NCBI RefSeq assembly: GCF_022637415.1
Contig: NZ_CP093340.1
Coordinates: 2,666,001 to 2,730,000 of the forward strand
Direction: 5' to 3'
Source: Luteimonas sp. S4-F44
GTDB lineage: Bacteria; Pseudomonadota; Gammaproteobacteria; Xanthomonadales; Xanthomonadaceae
Length of the DNA stretch: 64,000 bases
The notes beneath the pieces are model-generated. The model did not search any database, was not told where the DNA came from, and saw only the letters and a list, made by a program, of their open reading frames with translations. Made by a program: the position numbers and the translations under genes. This document shows positions 53,343-62,783 of the stretch, piece by piece (the first letter of the stretch is position 1; every line of letters starts with the position of its first letter).

Positions 53343-56300
53343 TCAGGCGTGGCCGCCGACGGCGGGGGTTTCGGCTTCCAGGCGCTCAAGTTCCTGGGCC
53401 AGGGCTTCAGGCGAGCGAGTGAACGGCGCGAGCAGGGCGTAGAACGCCGGGACCACGAACAGCGACAGCAGGGTCGAGAACGCGACACCGAAGATGATCA
53501 CGATACCGATCGTCGCCCGGCTCGCCGAACCGGGCCCACCGGCCACGACCAGCGGGATCGCGCCGACGATGGTCGCGGTCGAGGTCATCAGAATCGGACG
53601 CAGGCGCACCGCCGAGGCCTCGGCGATCGCCTCGCGGACGTTGCGCCCCTCGTCGCGCAACTGGTTGGCGAACTCAACGATCAAGATGCCATTCTTGGCC
53701 GCCAGGCCGATCAGCATGACGATGCCGATCTGACTGAACAGGTTGAGCGTGCCCCCCGTCGCCCACAGGCCCAGCAGCGCGCCGAGCACCGCCAGCGGCA
53801 CGGTCAGCATGATCACCAGCGGATGGATGAAGCTCTCGAACTGCGCGGCCAGCACCAGGTAAACGATCATCAACGCCATCGCGAAGGTCAGCAGCACCGC
53901 ACCGCCCGCTTCCTGGAACTCGCGGCTCTCGCCCTTCCAGTCGATCTGCGCGTAGTCGGGCAATTCTTCCGCGGCCACCTGGCGCGTCCACTCAAGCGCC
54001 TCGCCCATCGAGTAACCCGGTGCGAGCCCGGCGCTGATGGTGATCGCGCGCAACCGGTTGAAGCGGTTGAAGCTGCCGGGCTCGGCGATCTCGCTGAGCG
54101 TGACCAGGTTGGCCAGCGGCACCAGCGCATCGTCGCGTCCCCGCACATAGGTGTCGGCGAGGTCGGTCGGGTTCATGCGCCGCTCGCGACCAGCCTGCAG
54201 CAGCACGTCGTACTCCTCGCCATTGTCGACGAAAGTGGTGACCTGGCGCGAGCCCATCATCGTTTCGAGCGTGCGCCCGATCTCCTGCACCGAGACGCCC
54301 AGATCGGCCGCGCGCTGGCGGTCGATGTCCACACGCATCTGCGGCCGCGTTTCCTTGTAGTCGGAGTCCGGATCCTGGATGCCGGGGTTCTCGCGCATGC
54401 GCGCGAGCATGCGATCGCGCCATTGCGCGATCTCCGCGTAATCCGGCCCGCCCAGCACCAGCTGATAGCGCTGGCCGCGGCTGCCGACCAGACCGCCCGG
54501 CACGTTCGCGCGCACCTGCACACCGGGCAGCTTGGCGAACTCGGCGCGCAGCGCCTCGACCACCTCGACGGTGCTCTGCTTGCGGTGTTTCCAGTCCTGC
54601 AGGAACACGATCACCTGGCCGGTGTGCATGTCCTCGCTGCCGCCCCAGCCGCGCGGCACGCGGGAGTTGGCGCGGGCGATCGGCTGGTCGTCGCCGACCA
54701 GCGGCGCGAAGATCGCCTCGACGTGATGCATCTGACCGACCGTGTAGTCGAAGCCCGCGCCCTCCGGGCCGTCGACGCCGACGAAGAACCGCCCGCGGTC
54801 CTCGGCCGGCGACAGCTCGCTGGGCACGCGCGCAAACAGCAGCACCGCAGCGGCCATGCATATCGCGATCGCCGCCACGAGCAGCAACAGCAGGCGACCG
54901 GCGGGCAAGGCCACCAGCGTGTCCACGCGACGGCCATAGCCGCTGCCCAACCGCGCCAGCTGCCGGTTCATCCACGCATTGAAGCCGCGTTGCTTGGTAT
55001 GCGGCCGCACCAGCTTGGAGCACATCATCGGCGTGAGTGTCAGCGCGATGAACGCCGACAGCGCGACTGCGCCGGCCAGCGCAACCGACAGTTCGCGGAA
55101 CAGCCGCCCCGAATTGCCCTCCATGAAGCCGACCGGCAGGAACACCGCGACCAGCACCGCGGTCGTGGAGATCACCGCGAAGGCGACCTGCGCGGTGCCG
55201 CGGCGCGCGGCCACCAGCGGCGGCTCGCCGAGATCGGCACGGCGCTGTACGTTCTCCAGCACGATGATCGCATCGTCCACGACCAGGCCGATGCACAACA
55301 CCAGCGCCAGCAGCGTCAGCAGGTTGATCGAGAAACCGAACACGTACAGCGCAATGAACGCCGCGATCAGGCACACCGGCACGGTCAGCGCCGGGATCAG
55401 GGCCGCGCGCAGACTGCCCAGAAACAGCCAGATCACCAGGAACACCAGCACCATTGCCTCGCCCAGCGTCCAGTAGACGCGGGTGATCGCCGCATCGATG
55501 AACACGGTGTTGTCGGAGGCGACGAAAATCTCGGTGCCCTCGGGCAGCGTTTGCTGGATGCGCTCGGCCTCGGCCCGCGCGGCGCGCGCGACGTCGAGCG
55601 CGTTGGCCGTCGAGGTGCGCACGATGCCCAGGCCGACGTTGGGCACCGAGTTGCTGCGCATGTAGGAGCGCCGCTCGGCCGAGCCCAGTTCGATCTGCGC
55701 CACATCGCCCAGGCGCACGACATAGCCATCGCTACCGCGGCGTACCGGAATTTGCGCGAACTGCGACGGCTCGCGGAAGCCGCGCTCCACGCGCAGGGTG
55801 AAGTCGCGGGTCCGCGACTCGATCCGGCCGGCCGGCAACTCGACGTTCTCGGTGCGCAGCGCATTCTCGACATCGGCAGCGGTGATGCTGCGCGCGGCCA
55901 TCTCGTCGCGGTCGAGCCAGATCCGCATCGCATAGCGATGGCCGCCGCTGAGCAGTACGCGCGCCACGCCGTCGAGCGAGGACAGCCGGTCGAGAATGTA
56001 GCGGTCGGTGTAGTCGGTCAGCTCGAGCGTATTCATCGTGCTCGAACGCAGGTTCAGCCAGACGATCGCGTCGGCATCGGCCTCGACCTTGGAAATCTCC
56101 GGCGGGTCGGCCTCGATCGGCATGCGGTCCATGACCCGGCTGATCGCATCGCGCACGTCGTTGGCGGCGGCCTCGATGTCGCGGGTCAGGTTGAATTCGA
56201 TGGTGACGTCGGCGCGGCCGTTGCGGCTGCGCGACTCGATCGTGCGAATGCCCTCGATGCCCGACAGCGCGTCTTCGAGAATCTGCGTGATGCGGGTCTC

Positions 56301-56477
56301 GACCACGGCCGCCGAAGCGCCGGGATAGCTGACGTCGACCGAGACGATCGGCGGGTCGATATTGGGCAACTCACGCAGCGTCAGCCGGGTGAACGCCATG
56401 ATGCCCAGTGCCACCAGCAACAAACTGATCACCGCCGCGAACACCGGCCGACGGATCGAGACATCCGACAGTTTCAT
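53343..56477 (-). CDS. RND efflux pump inner-membrane permease (HAE1 type)
   Basis: A 1044-residue proton-driven exporter with 12 helices and two large periplasmic loops. VSIRRPVFAAVISLLLVALG opens it; the charged residues of TM4 (LVVDDAIIVLENVQRR) carry the proton; MEGNSGRLFRELSVALAGAV, ALTLTPMMCSKLV, GIVMLIGLAAKNGILIVEFA and PILMTSTATIVGAIPL are RND signatures. The drug or solvent class is not predictable. It is translationally coupled to the adaptor gene upstream (ATGA overlap). No outer-membrane factor is in the window, so it must use one encoded elsewhere such as TolC/OprM. Confidence 0.94.
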   Translation of the reverse strand: MKLSDVSIRRPVFAAVISLLLVALGIMAFTRLTLRELPNIDPPIVSVDVSYPGASAAVVETRITQILEDALSGIEGIRTIESRSRNGRADVTIEFNLTRDIEAAANDVRDAISRVMDRMPIEADPPEISKVEADADAIVWLNLRSSTMNTLELTDYTDRYILDRLSSLDGVARVLLSGGHRYAMRIWLDRDEMAARSITAADVENALRTENVELPAGRIESRTRDFTLRVERGFREPSQFAQIPVRRGSDGYVVRLGDVAQIELGSAERRSYMRSNSVPNVGLGIVRTSTANALDVARAARAEAERIQQTLPEGTEIFVASDNTVFIDAAITRVYWTLGEAMVLVFLVIWLFLGSLRAALIPALTVPVCLIAAFIALYVFGFSINLLTLLALVLCIGLVVDDAIIVLENVQRRADLGEPPLVAARRGTAQVAFAVISTTAVLVAVFLPVGFMEGNSGRLFRELSVALAGAVALSAFIALTLTPMMCSKLVRPHTKQRGFNAWMNRQLARLGSGYGRRVDTLVALPAGRLLLLLVAAIAICMAAAVLLFARVPSELSPAEDRGRFFVGVDGPEGAGFDYTVGQMHHVEAIFAPLVGDDQPIARANSRVPRGWGGSEDMHTGQVIVFLQDWKHRKQSTVEVVEALRAEFAKLPGVQVRANVPGGLVGSRGQRYQLVLGGPDYAEIAQWRDRMLARMRENPGIQDPDSDYKETRPQMRVDIDRQRAADLGVSVQEIGRTLETMMGSRQVTTFVDNGEEYDVLLQAGRERRMNPTDLADTYVRGRDDALVPLANLVTLSEIAEPGSFNRFNRLRAITISAGLAPGYSMGEALEWTRQVAAEELPDYAQIDWKGESREFQEAGGAVLLTFAMALMIVYLVLAAQFESFIHPLVIMLTVPLAVLGALLGLWATGGTLNLFSQIGIVMLIGLAAKNGILIVEFANQLRDEGRNVREAIAEASAVRLRPILMTSTATIVGAIPLVVAGGPGSASRATIGIVIIFGVAFSTLLSLFVVPAFYALLAPFTRSPEALAQELERLEAETPAVGGHA

Positions 56478-57589
56478 CGCACCTCGTCTCCGGCGGCATC
56501 GGCGTCCTCGGCCGATTGCGCCTTGGCCTCCTGCACCGTGCCTTCGACGATCTTCATGCCAGGCCGCAGTTTGCCCGTGCCGTCGAGCACGATGCGCTCG
56601 CCCGGCGCCAGGCCCTCGACCAGTTCGGCCAGGCCATCCTGGCGCACGCCGATCTCGACCGGCGCCTGCTCGACCGTCTCGTCCTCGCGCACACGGTAAA
56701 CGAAGGTGTCGCGACCGACCTGGATCACCGCGATCTCCGGCACCATCAGCGCCTGGCGGGTGCGCTGCTGCAGGCGCACCTGGATCAGCATGCCCGGACG
56801 CAGCCGGCGGTCGGGATTCCCAAACGCGCCGCGCACGGTGACTGCGCGAGTATTGGCATCCACGCGCGCGTCGATCGTCTGCACCACACCCTCGAACTCG
56901 TCGGCCGGATACGCCGCGCTGCGTCCGAACACGCGCTGCCCCGGCGCGATCGCCGCCAGCCGGGTCTCGGGCACGGGGAAATCGACATAGACGGTCGAGA
57001 CATCGTCGAGCGTCGCGATCGGGGTGCCGGGCGTGACCAGCGCACCCGGGCTGACCTGACGAATACCCAGCACCCCGGCGAACGGCGCGCGGATGGTGCG
57101 GTCGCCGACATTGGCCCGCATCTCGGCCACATTCGCAAGGGCGGCGTCGCGGGTCGCCCGCAGGGTGTCGAGCGAGGCACGTGCGATCAACTGCTGATCC
57201 ACCAGGCCCGCACCGCGTCGGAACTGCTGCTCGGCCTCGAGCGCCGCCGCCTCGGCTGCCTCGAGCGCCGCCTGCTGCTGGCTGCCGGTCAGCGTGACCA
57301 GCACCATGCCGGCATCGACGTCGTCGCCACTGTCGAAATGCACCCGCTGCACCGTTTCGCTGACCTTCGCGGTCAGCATGATCGACTCGCGCGCCTTGAC
57401 CGTGCCCAGCGCCGCGACGGTGTCGTTCCAGTCGCGCAGCGCGGCGACCGTCGTGGTCACCGGTACCGCAGCACCGGCCTCCGGGCGGGCCGCATTATCC
57501 GGACTGCCGCAGGCTGCGAGCATCGATGCGAGGAGGGCGACGAACGCGCACGACACGGTGCCGCGGCGGCCTGGGGCTTGCTCGGACAA
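56474..57589 (-). CDS. RND efflux periplasmic adaptor lipoprotein
   Basis: About 371 residues. N-terminal lipoprotein signal (CAFVALLASMLAAC), then AcrA/MexA-like fold: barrel-sandwich hybrid (GTVKARESIMLTAKVSETVQ ... TIRAPFAGVLGIRQVSPGAL), a helical hairpin rich in Ala/Glu (QQAALEAAEAAALEAEQQF), beta-barrel and membrane-proximal domain. It joins the pump to an outer-membrane channel. The start is unclear: no ATG gives a proper signal peptide; a TTG at 57589 with AGGGT upstream is used here, and a GTG at 57556 is the alternative. It ends overlapping the pump start by 4 bases. Confidence 0.85.
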   Translation of the reverse strand: MSEQAPGRRGTVSCAFVALLASMLAACGSPDNAARPEAGAAVPVTTTVAALRDWNDTVAALGTVKARESIMLTAKVSETVQRVHFDSGDDVDAGMVLVTLTGSQQQAALEAAEAAALEAEQQFRRGAGLVDQQLIARASLDTLRATRDAALANVAEMRANVGDRTIRAPFAGVLGIRQVSPGALVTPGTPIATLDDVSTVYVDFPVPETRLAAIAPGQRVFGRSAAYPADEFEGVVQTIDARVDANTRAVTVRGAFGNPDRRLRPGMLIQVRLQQRTRQALMVPEIAVIQVGRDTFVYRVREDETVEQAPVEIGVRQDGLAELVEGLAPGERIVLDGTGKLRPGMKIVEGTVQEAKAQSAEDADAAGDEVR

Positions 57590-57761
57590 GGGAAGACCCT
57601 GAGACGGTGAAAGCGCCGGAGTGTACCCGCTGGCTCGTGACGCCGACTGTGCCATCGGATGGTGTCGAAAAAACAGCGTTCCATGTCAACGCATGGTCCG
57701 CCGGCGCGTTTTGTCGCAGTCTGGAACGACCGCGCACCGCGCCTGCCCCCGCGAGTTCCTC

Positions 57762-58721
57762 ATGGCCCTGTACGACAGCATCCTCGACACCATCGGCAAC
57801 ACGCCCATCGTCCGGCTGAACAGGCTGGCGCCACCCCATGTCGCACTCTACGCCAAGGTCGAATCCTTCAATCCCGGCGGCTCGGTCAAGGACCGTCTGG
57901 CGCTGGCCATCGTGCTCGATGCCGAGCGCCGCGGCCTGCTCAAGCCCGGCGACACGATCGTCGAGGCCACCTCCGGCAATACCGGCGTCGCCCTGGCGAT
58001 GGTCGCGGCCGCGCGCGGCTACAAATTCGTCGCCACGATGGTCGAGACGTTCTCGATCGAACGTCGCAAGCTGATGCGGGCTTACGGCGCCAAGGTGATC
58101 CTGACCCCGGCCGCCGAGCGCGGCTCGGGGATGGTGCGCAAGGCGCGGGAGCTGGCCGAGCAACACGGTTGGTTCCTCGCCAGCCAGTTCGCCAACCCCG
58201 CCAATCCCGCCTACCACCGCAACACCACCGCGGCCGAGATCCTGCGCGACTTCGCCGGCCGCAGACTCGACCACTTCGTCACTGGCTGGGGCACCGGCGG
58301 CACGCTGACCGGCGTGGGCGAGGTCCTCAAAGTCGCCCGCCCCGAGGTCAAGGTCACCGCGGCCGAGCCCGCTGGGGCGGCCATGCTGCAGGGCAAGGAC
58401 TGGGCGCCGCACAAGATCCAGGGCTGGACGCCCGACTTCGTGCCCGAAGTGCTCAACCGCGACATCGCCGCGCAGGTGCTGTCGATCGACGACGGGCTGG
58501 CGATCGAGACCGCGCGCCGGCTTGCGGCCGAAGAAGGCATCTTCGTCGGGATCTCGGCCGGCGCCACGGCCGCCGCCGCGCTTGAGGTTGCCAAAACCGC
58601 CAGCGACGGCGAGGTGATCCTGACGATGCTGCCCGACACCGGCGAGCGCTACTTCTCCACGCCGCTGTTCGCCGACGTCAACGAAGGCTCGGACGACGAC
58701 TGGCTGGCGGGCCTGCCGTGA
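57762..58721 (+). CDS. cysK: cysteine synthase (O-acetylserine sulfhydrylase)
   Basis: A 319-residue PLP enzyme making cysteine from O-acetylserine and sulfide. Lys43 in NPGGSVKDRLALA holds PLP; EATSGNTGVALAM binds the substrate carboxylate; GWGTGGTLTGVGEVLK binds the phosphate; HKIQGWTPDFVPEVLN is closer to CysK than CysM. FVGISAGATAAAAL and ERYFSTPLF complete the family pattern. The start ATG at 57762 has AGTTCC ahead, a weak site. It stands divergent from the RND adaptor. Confidence 0.9.
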   Translation: MALYDSILDTIGNTPIVRLNRLAPPHVALYAKVESFNPGGSVKDRLALAIVLDAERRGLLKPGDTIVEATSGNTGVALAMVAAARGYKFVATMVETFSIERRKLMRAYGAKVILTPAAERGSGMVRKARELAEQHGWFLASQFANPANPAYHRNTTAAEILRDFAGRRLDHFVTGWGTGGTLTGVGEVLKVARPEVKVTAAEPAGAAMLQGKDWAPHKIQGWTPDFVPEVLNRDIAAQVLSIDDGLAIETARRLAAEEGIFVGISAGATAAAALEVAKTASDGEVILTMLPDTGERYFSTPLFADVNEGSDDDWLAGLP

Positions 58722-58734
58722 CGGCCGCTCGGCG

Positions 58735-59193
58735 CTAGCCCTGCCCCATCAACAGCGCCAGGCCGGCGCCGAGCGCCAGCAGCAACGCCACCCAGAGCAG
58801 CCAGCCATACCGGCCGCTGTCGCCGACGACGACCGTCTCCTGGCGCGCCTCGCGCAGCAGCGGCGAGGCGTGTCGGGACACGGTCTGCCGCGCGGCCTCA
58901 TCGTCGAGCGCCGGATCGAGCTCGCGCAGGCGCCGCGCCGCGTCCTCGGTATTGCCCGTCGCGATCCGCGCCGCGACCTCGGTGGGCAGCGTCGCCTCGC
59001 CCACAGGTCGCGCCTGGGATGACGGGCGGTACGGGTCGTCGCGCCCGTCGAGGGCCTCGACCGTGTCCTTCGCGGCCCGCAGCGACAGCCCCGGATTGGC
59101 ATCGCGCAGGACCTTGATCGCCTCAAGCGTGCGCCCGCGGCGCATCAGGTCGTGGACGGGGGACGGGACGTGCAGCGGCGCGCGATCGCTCAT
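58735..59193 (-). CDS. membrane-anchored protein with L7/L12 C-terminal-like segment
   Basis: A 152-residue protein. Residues ~14-48 ([20 protein letters not shown] then [16 protein letters not shown]) resemble the C-terminal domain of ribosomal protein L7/L12, which has the same K-x2-A-I-K-V-(V/L)-R and L-K/R-x-A-K-D-x-V-E pattern. A second helical segment ([22 protein letters not shown]) resembles a degenerate copy. The C-terminal 22 residues are a hydrophobic membrane anchor ([20 protein letters not shown]). It is probably a tail-anchored helical protein; its role is unknown. It is convergent with cysK and divergent from the macro-domain gene. Confidence 0.7.
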   Translation of the reverse strand: MSDRAPLHVPSPVHDLMRRGRTLEAIKVLRDANPGLSLRAAKDTVEALDGRDDPYRPSSQARPVGEATLPTEVAARIATGNTEDAARRLRELDPALDDEAARQTVSRHASPLLREARQETVVVGDSGRYGWLLWVALLLALGAGLALLMGQG

Positions 59194-59282
59194 TGAAAAG
59201 TCACTCTCGGGACAAGACCGGCCGCCAGCATCGCGCAGACGGCGTGATGCCACGATCCACCCGCCGCCGATATGCTGCGTCG

Positions 59283-59801
59283 ATGGACCGCCTCCGCGCC
59301 CTGCATGCCGACATCACCCGCTGCGACGTCGATGCCATCGTCAACGCTGCCAACCCCTCTTTACTCGGCGGCGGTGGCGTCGACGGCGCGATCCACCGGG
59401 CGGCCGGGCAGGACCTGCTGCGCGCCTGCCGCGCCCTGCCCGAATCGCGGCCAGGCGTGCATTGCCCGGCCGGCGAAGCCCGGATCACACCCGGCTTCGC
59501 GTTGCCGGCGCGCCATGTGATCCACACGGTCGGCCCTATCTGGCAGGGCGGCCAACACGGCGAGCCGGCGCTGCTCGCCGCCTGTTACCGCAACGCGCTT
59601 GCGCTGGCGCGGGCGCATGGACTGACGTCGATCGCGTTTCCGGCGATCAGCTGCGGCGTCTACGGGTATCCGCCCGACGCCGCGGTCGCGATCGCCGTCA
59701 CGCAGGTGCGCGGTTGCCTGGCCGAGGGCCCATTGGACGTGGTGTTCTGCTGCCACGACCCCCCGATGCTGGCGCGCTACATCGCGGCGCTCGCGGCCTG
59801 A
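59283..59801 (+). CDS. macro domain O-acetyl-ADP-ribose deacetylase
   Basis: A 172-residue single macro domain of the YmdB/MacroD type. [36 protein letters not shown] (catalytic loop), [20 protein letters not shown], and [15 protein letters not shown] (phosphate loop) are characteristic. It removes acetyl from O-acetyl-ADP-ribose and can reverse mono-ADP-ribosylation. The start ATG at 59283 fits the family. Standing alone, it gives no operon clue. Confidence 0.94.
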   Translation: MDRLRALHADITRCDVDAIVNAANPSLLGGGGVDGAIHRAAGQDLLRACRALPESRPGVHCPAGEARITPGFALPARHVIHTVGPIWQGGQHGEPALLAACYRNALALARAHGLTSIAFPAISCGVYGYPPDAAVAIAVTQVRGCLAEGPLDVVFCCHDPPMLARYIAALAA

Positions 59802-59855
59802 GCGGCCGCTCCGGCGTTTGTAGTCCTTCATCCTCGTACGGGGGACCGAAGTCCC

Positions 59856-59870
59856 ACTCTGACCCCGGTT
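59856..59870. repeat. half copy of the REP-like element
   Basis: ACTCTGACCCCGGTT is identical to bases 835-849 in the full element at 796-851. The other arm is missing, so it is a relic. It lies in the intergenic space between the macro-domain gene and fba. Confidence 0.6.
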
Positions 59871-59917
59871 CTGGGTCCTGGTTTTGCGAGCGGACAAACG
59901 GGGGCGGGCCCACTACG

Positions 59918-59946
59918 CGAAACGCCGGCGCAAGGCCGGCGTTTCG
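59918..59946 (-). terminator. hairpin terminator of fba, possibly bidirectional
   Basis: A perfect 12-bp stem (59918-59929 with 59935-59946) with a GCAAG loop lies 22 bases past the fba stop. It lacks a strong T tract on the minus strand. It may also help end the macro-domain transcript from the other side. Confidence 0.65.
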
Positions 59947-59967
59947 AGGGGCGAACGGGGATGAGGC

Positions 59968-60975
59968 TCAGCCCTTCTTCCACTTGCCCTGCGCGGCCAG
60001 GCCGTTGTCGCGGGCGCGGGCGAACACCGTCTCCTGGGCCTTGGCGACGTTGTTGGCCAGGTCCTGCGACCACAGCTTGAGCGCGGCCTGCTGCATCGCA
60101 CGGCCATAGGAGAACGACAGCGGCCACGGGTTCGGCCCGAGGCGGTTCATCGCATCCAGATGCGCGGTCGACTGCTCGTCGCTCTGTCCACCCGACAGGA
60201 ACACGATGCCCGGCAGGATCGCCGGCACCGCCGACTTCAGGCACATCAGCGTGGCCTCGGCGACCTCGTCGACCTCGGCGGTCTCGCCGCTGTCCTTGCC
60301 CGGCAGCACCATCGAGGCCTTGAGGATCGTGCCCTCGAGCATGACGTTCTGGTTGTACAGCGCGTCGAACAGTGCGCGCAGCGTGACCTCGGTGACCTCG
60401 TAGCAGGTCTCGATGTCGTGGCTGCCGTCCATCAGCACTTCCGGCTCGACCATCGGCACCAGGCCCTGCTCCTGGCACAGCGCGGCGTAGCGCGCGAGCG
60501 CATGGGCGTTGGCCTCGATGCAGGTGCCCGACGGGATGTCCTCGCCAATGTTGATCACCGCGCGCCACTTGGCGAAGCGGGCGCCGAGCTTGTAGTACTC
60601 CTCCAGACGCGCGCGCAGGCCGTCCAGACCCTCGGTGACGAGCTCGCCCGGGAAGCCGGCGAGCGCGTGCGTGCCCTTGTCGACCTTAATGCCCGGGATC
60701 ATGCCGTGATCGCTCATGTACTTGGCGAACGGCACGCCATCCTTGGTCGACTGGCGGATGGTTTCGTCGAACAGGATCGCGCCGCTGATGTGGTCCGACA
60801 GCTTGGGCGTGGTCAGCAGCAGCTCGCGGTAGGCGCGACGGTTTTCCTCGTTATTCGGGATGCCCACGCCCTCGAACCGCTTGGCGATGGTGGAGGTGGA
60901 CTCGTCGATCGCGATGATGCCCTTGCCCGGGGCGACCATGGCCTGGGCGATGTCTGCAAGCTGTTCGATGCTCAT
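59968..60975 (-). CDS. fba: class I fructose-bisphosphate aldolase
   Basis: A 335-residue Schiff-base aldolase splitting fructose-1,6-bisphosphate into DHAP and glyceraldehyde-3-phosphate. Lys219 in GTILKASMVLPG is the Schiff-base Lys. AIDESTSTIAKRF, GARFAKWRAVINIGE, GLVPMVEPEVLMDG, GIVFLSGGQSDEQSTAHLDAM and PWPLSFSYGRAMQQAAL are family motifs. This is the eukaryote-like class I enzyme, not the zinc class II type. It is downstream of pyk on the same strand, separated by 188 bases with its own operator-like site, so it may have its own promoter. Confidence 0.95.
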   Translation of the reverse strand: MSIEQLADIAQAMVAPGKGIIAIDESTSTIAKRFEGVGIPNNEENRRAYRELLLTTPKLSDHISGAILFDETIRQSTKDGVPFAKYMSDHGMIPGIKVDKGTHALAGFPGELVTEGLDGLRARLEEYYKLGARFAKWRAVINIGEDIPSGTCIEANAHALARYAALCQEQGLVPMVEPEVLMDGSHDIETCYEVTEVTLRALFDALYNQNVMLEGTILKASMVLPGKDSGETAEVDEVAEATLMCLKSAVPAILPGIVFLSGGQSDEQSTAHLDAMNRLGPNPWPLSFSYGRAMQQAALKLWSQDLANNVAKAQETVFARARDNGLAAQGKWKKG

Positions 60976-61084
60976 GTGGCGGTGACGTCCATCGGCGGGG
61001 GAAGGCGCCCATTATAGCCCGCCGCCCTTGAGTGAGCGTCCAGCGCGCAGCGCCGCCGCGCGCGGAAATCGCGCGCAACGTCGG

Positions 61085-61098
61085 GGAAAACGTTTACA
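61085..61098. promoter_or_regulatory. LacI-type operator-like site upstream of fba
   Basis: GGAAAACGTTTACA (minus strand TGTAAACGTTTTCC) is a near-palindrome with a central CG, close to the cre/LacI-family consensus TGNAARCGNWWWCA. It is 110 bases before the fba start. A related site lies before pyk (62748-62761). Confidence 0.55.
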
Positions 61099-61163
61099 GA
61101 GCGCCGCGATCCGTGCAGGCAACGCGAGAGGGCCGATGACGACCGGCCCCGCGCGCGGGCCGG

Positions 61164-62654
61164 CTACAGCTCGCCAAGCCCCTCGGCCCGGCCGTCAGCG
61201 CCGACCTGCAACAGGCGCAGCGTGTTGGTCGCGCCATGCGTTTCCATGTGCTCGCCGCTGGTGAACACCACGCGCTCGCCCGGCCCGAGCAGGCCGGCGT
61301 CGACCAGCAGCCGGATGCTGCCGCGCGCCGCTTCGCGCGGCGTCTGGCCGCGGCTGTCGTAGTTGAACGGGAACACATCGCGCATCAGCGACATGCGCCG
61401 GCGCGCGCCGTCGTGGCGGGAGAACGCGTAGATCGAGGCCCCGCCGCGGAAGCGCGACAGATAGCGCGCCGTGCCGCCCGACTCGGTCATCGCGACGATC
61501 GCGCCGACGCCGACATGCTCGGACAGGAACATCGCCGCCATCGCGATCGCGTGGTCGGCGCGTTCCAGGTTGCGCTGCGCCTTCTCGAAATCGGTCTCGT
61601 GCGCGAACTGGCGCTCGGCGCCGACGCAGACGCGCGCCATCGCCTCGACCGCGCGCACCGGGTACGCGCCGGCGGCGGTCTCGGCCGAGAGCATCACCGC
61701 GTCGGTGCCGTCGATGACCGAGTTGGCGACATCGAGCACTTCGGCGCGCGTGGGCATCGGGCTTTCGACCATCGACTGCAGCATCTGGGTGGCGGTGATC
61801 ACCACCTTGTTGCGCGCCAGCGACTCGCGAATGATCTTCTTCTGCAGGCCCGGCAGCTCGGCATCGCCGATCTCCACGCCCAGGTCGCCACGCGCGACCA
61901 TCACCACGTCGCTGGCATCGATGATCTCGGTGAGATTCTCGATCGCCTCGGTGCGCTCGATCTTCGACACCAGCGCGGCATCGCTGCCGTGCGCACGCGC
62001 GATCGAACGGGCCTCCTCCATGTCGGCCGCATTGCGGCAGAACGAGACCGCGATGAAGTCCACACCGATCTCGGCGGCGACCTGGATCAGCGCGCGGTCG
62101 TGATCGGTCAGCGCACCGAGCGACAGGCCGCCGCCCTGCTTGTTGAGTCCCTTGCGGTTGGACAGCACGCCATCGTTGAGCACGGTGGTGACGATGCGCA
62201 CGCCGTCGACGGCGGTCACCTGCAACTGCATCAGGCCATCGTCGAGCAGCAGCACATCGCCTGCCGCCACATCGCCGGGCAGGCCCAAATAGCTGACGCC
62301 GACCTCGTCGACCGTGCCCAGGGGCGCGTCCGGATCGGCGACCAGGTCGAAGCGCGCGCCCGCGCGCAGCGTCACCTTTCCTTCGACGAACTTCTCGATA
62401 CGGATCTTCGGACCCGGCAGGTCGGCCAGGATGCCGATCTCGACACCGGCGCGATCGGCCGCGGCGCGGACGGCCTCAGCGCGTACCTTCTGCGAGGCCG
62501 GATCACCATGCGAAAAGTTGAGGCGGACGGCGTTGACGCCGGCGGCGATCAGCGCGTCGAGCACGCCCGGCGCGTCGGTGGCAGGGCCGAGCGTGGCGAG
62601 GATGCGTGTGCGGCGCCGATGCGCCGGGACGGGAAGCAATTCGTTGGCAGTCAT
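61164..62654 (-). CDS. pyk: pyruvate kinase
   Basis: A 496-residue glycolytic enzyme converting phosphoenolpyruvate and ADP to pyruvate and ATP. RTRILATLGPATD, GVNAVRLNFSHGD, ILADLPGPKIRIEKF, FIAVSFCRNAADM, VMVARGDLGVEIGDAELP, TATQMLQSMVESPMPTRAEV (catalytic Thr/Lys region) and DAVMLSAETAAGAYP are the family signatures. Length agrees with type II Pyk. It follows the HAD gene by 129 bases on the same strand, in a pgk-HAD-pyk-fba array. A LacI-type site lies 94-107 bases ahead. Confidence 0.97.
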   Translation of the reverse strand: MTANELLPVPAHRRRTRILATLGPATDAPGVLDALIAAGVNAVRLNFSHGDPASQKVRAEAVRAAADRAGVEIGILADLPGPKIRIEKFVEGKVTLRAGARFDLVADPDAPLGTVDEVGVSYLGLPGDVAAGDVLLLDDGLMQLQVTAVDGVRIVTTVLNDGVLSNRKGLNKQGGGLSLGALTDHDRALIQVAAEIGVDFIAVSFCRNAADMEEARSIARAHGSDAALVSKIERTEAIENLTEIIDASDVVMVARGDLGVEIGDAELPGLQKKIIRESLARNKVVITATQMLQSMVESPMPTRAEVLDVANSVIDGTDAVMLSAETAAGAYPVRAVEAMARVCVGAERQFAHETDFEKAQRNLERADHAIAMAAMFLSEHVGVGAIVAMTESGGTARYLSRFRGGASIYAFSRHDGARRRMSLMRDVFPFNYDSRGQTPREAARGSIRLLVDAGLLGPGERVVFTSGEHMETHGATNTLRLLQVGADGRAEGLGEL

Positions 62655-62747
62655 TCCGCGATCTTAGTGTCCACCGATGGTCAGGCGCGCGCTGGCGGGC
62701 AACGCACCCGAGGCATCCCGGAACGGCATGCCGCCTGCGAGCTTACT

Positions 62748-62761
62748 TGGAAACGCTTGCA
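62748..62761. promoter_or_regulatory. LacI-type operator-like site upstream of pyk
   Basis: TGGAAACGCTTGCA agrees with the palindromic LacI-family/cre-type consensus around a central CG, and shares 10 of 14 bases with the site upstream of fba. It lies between the HAD gene and pyk, ~100 bases before the pyk start. Confidence 0.55.
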
Positions 62762-62783
62762 ACGGCATGGCGGCCTCCTAGGA

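Noticed and set aside
50787..56699. 1970-codon open frame on the plus strand opposite the TrmH, AGCS and RND genes
   Set aside because: It is antisense to well-supported genes on the minus strand, rich in Arg/His/Asp/Gln and without domains. Long antisense frames are expected in GC-rich DNA.
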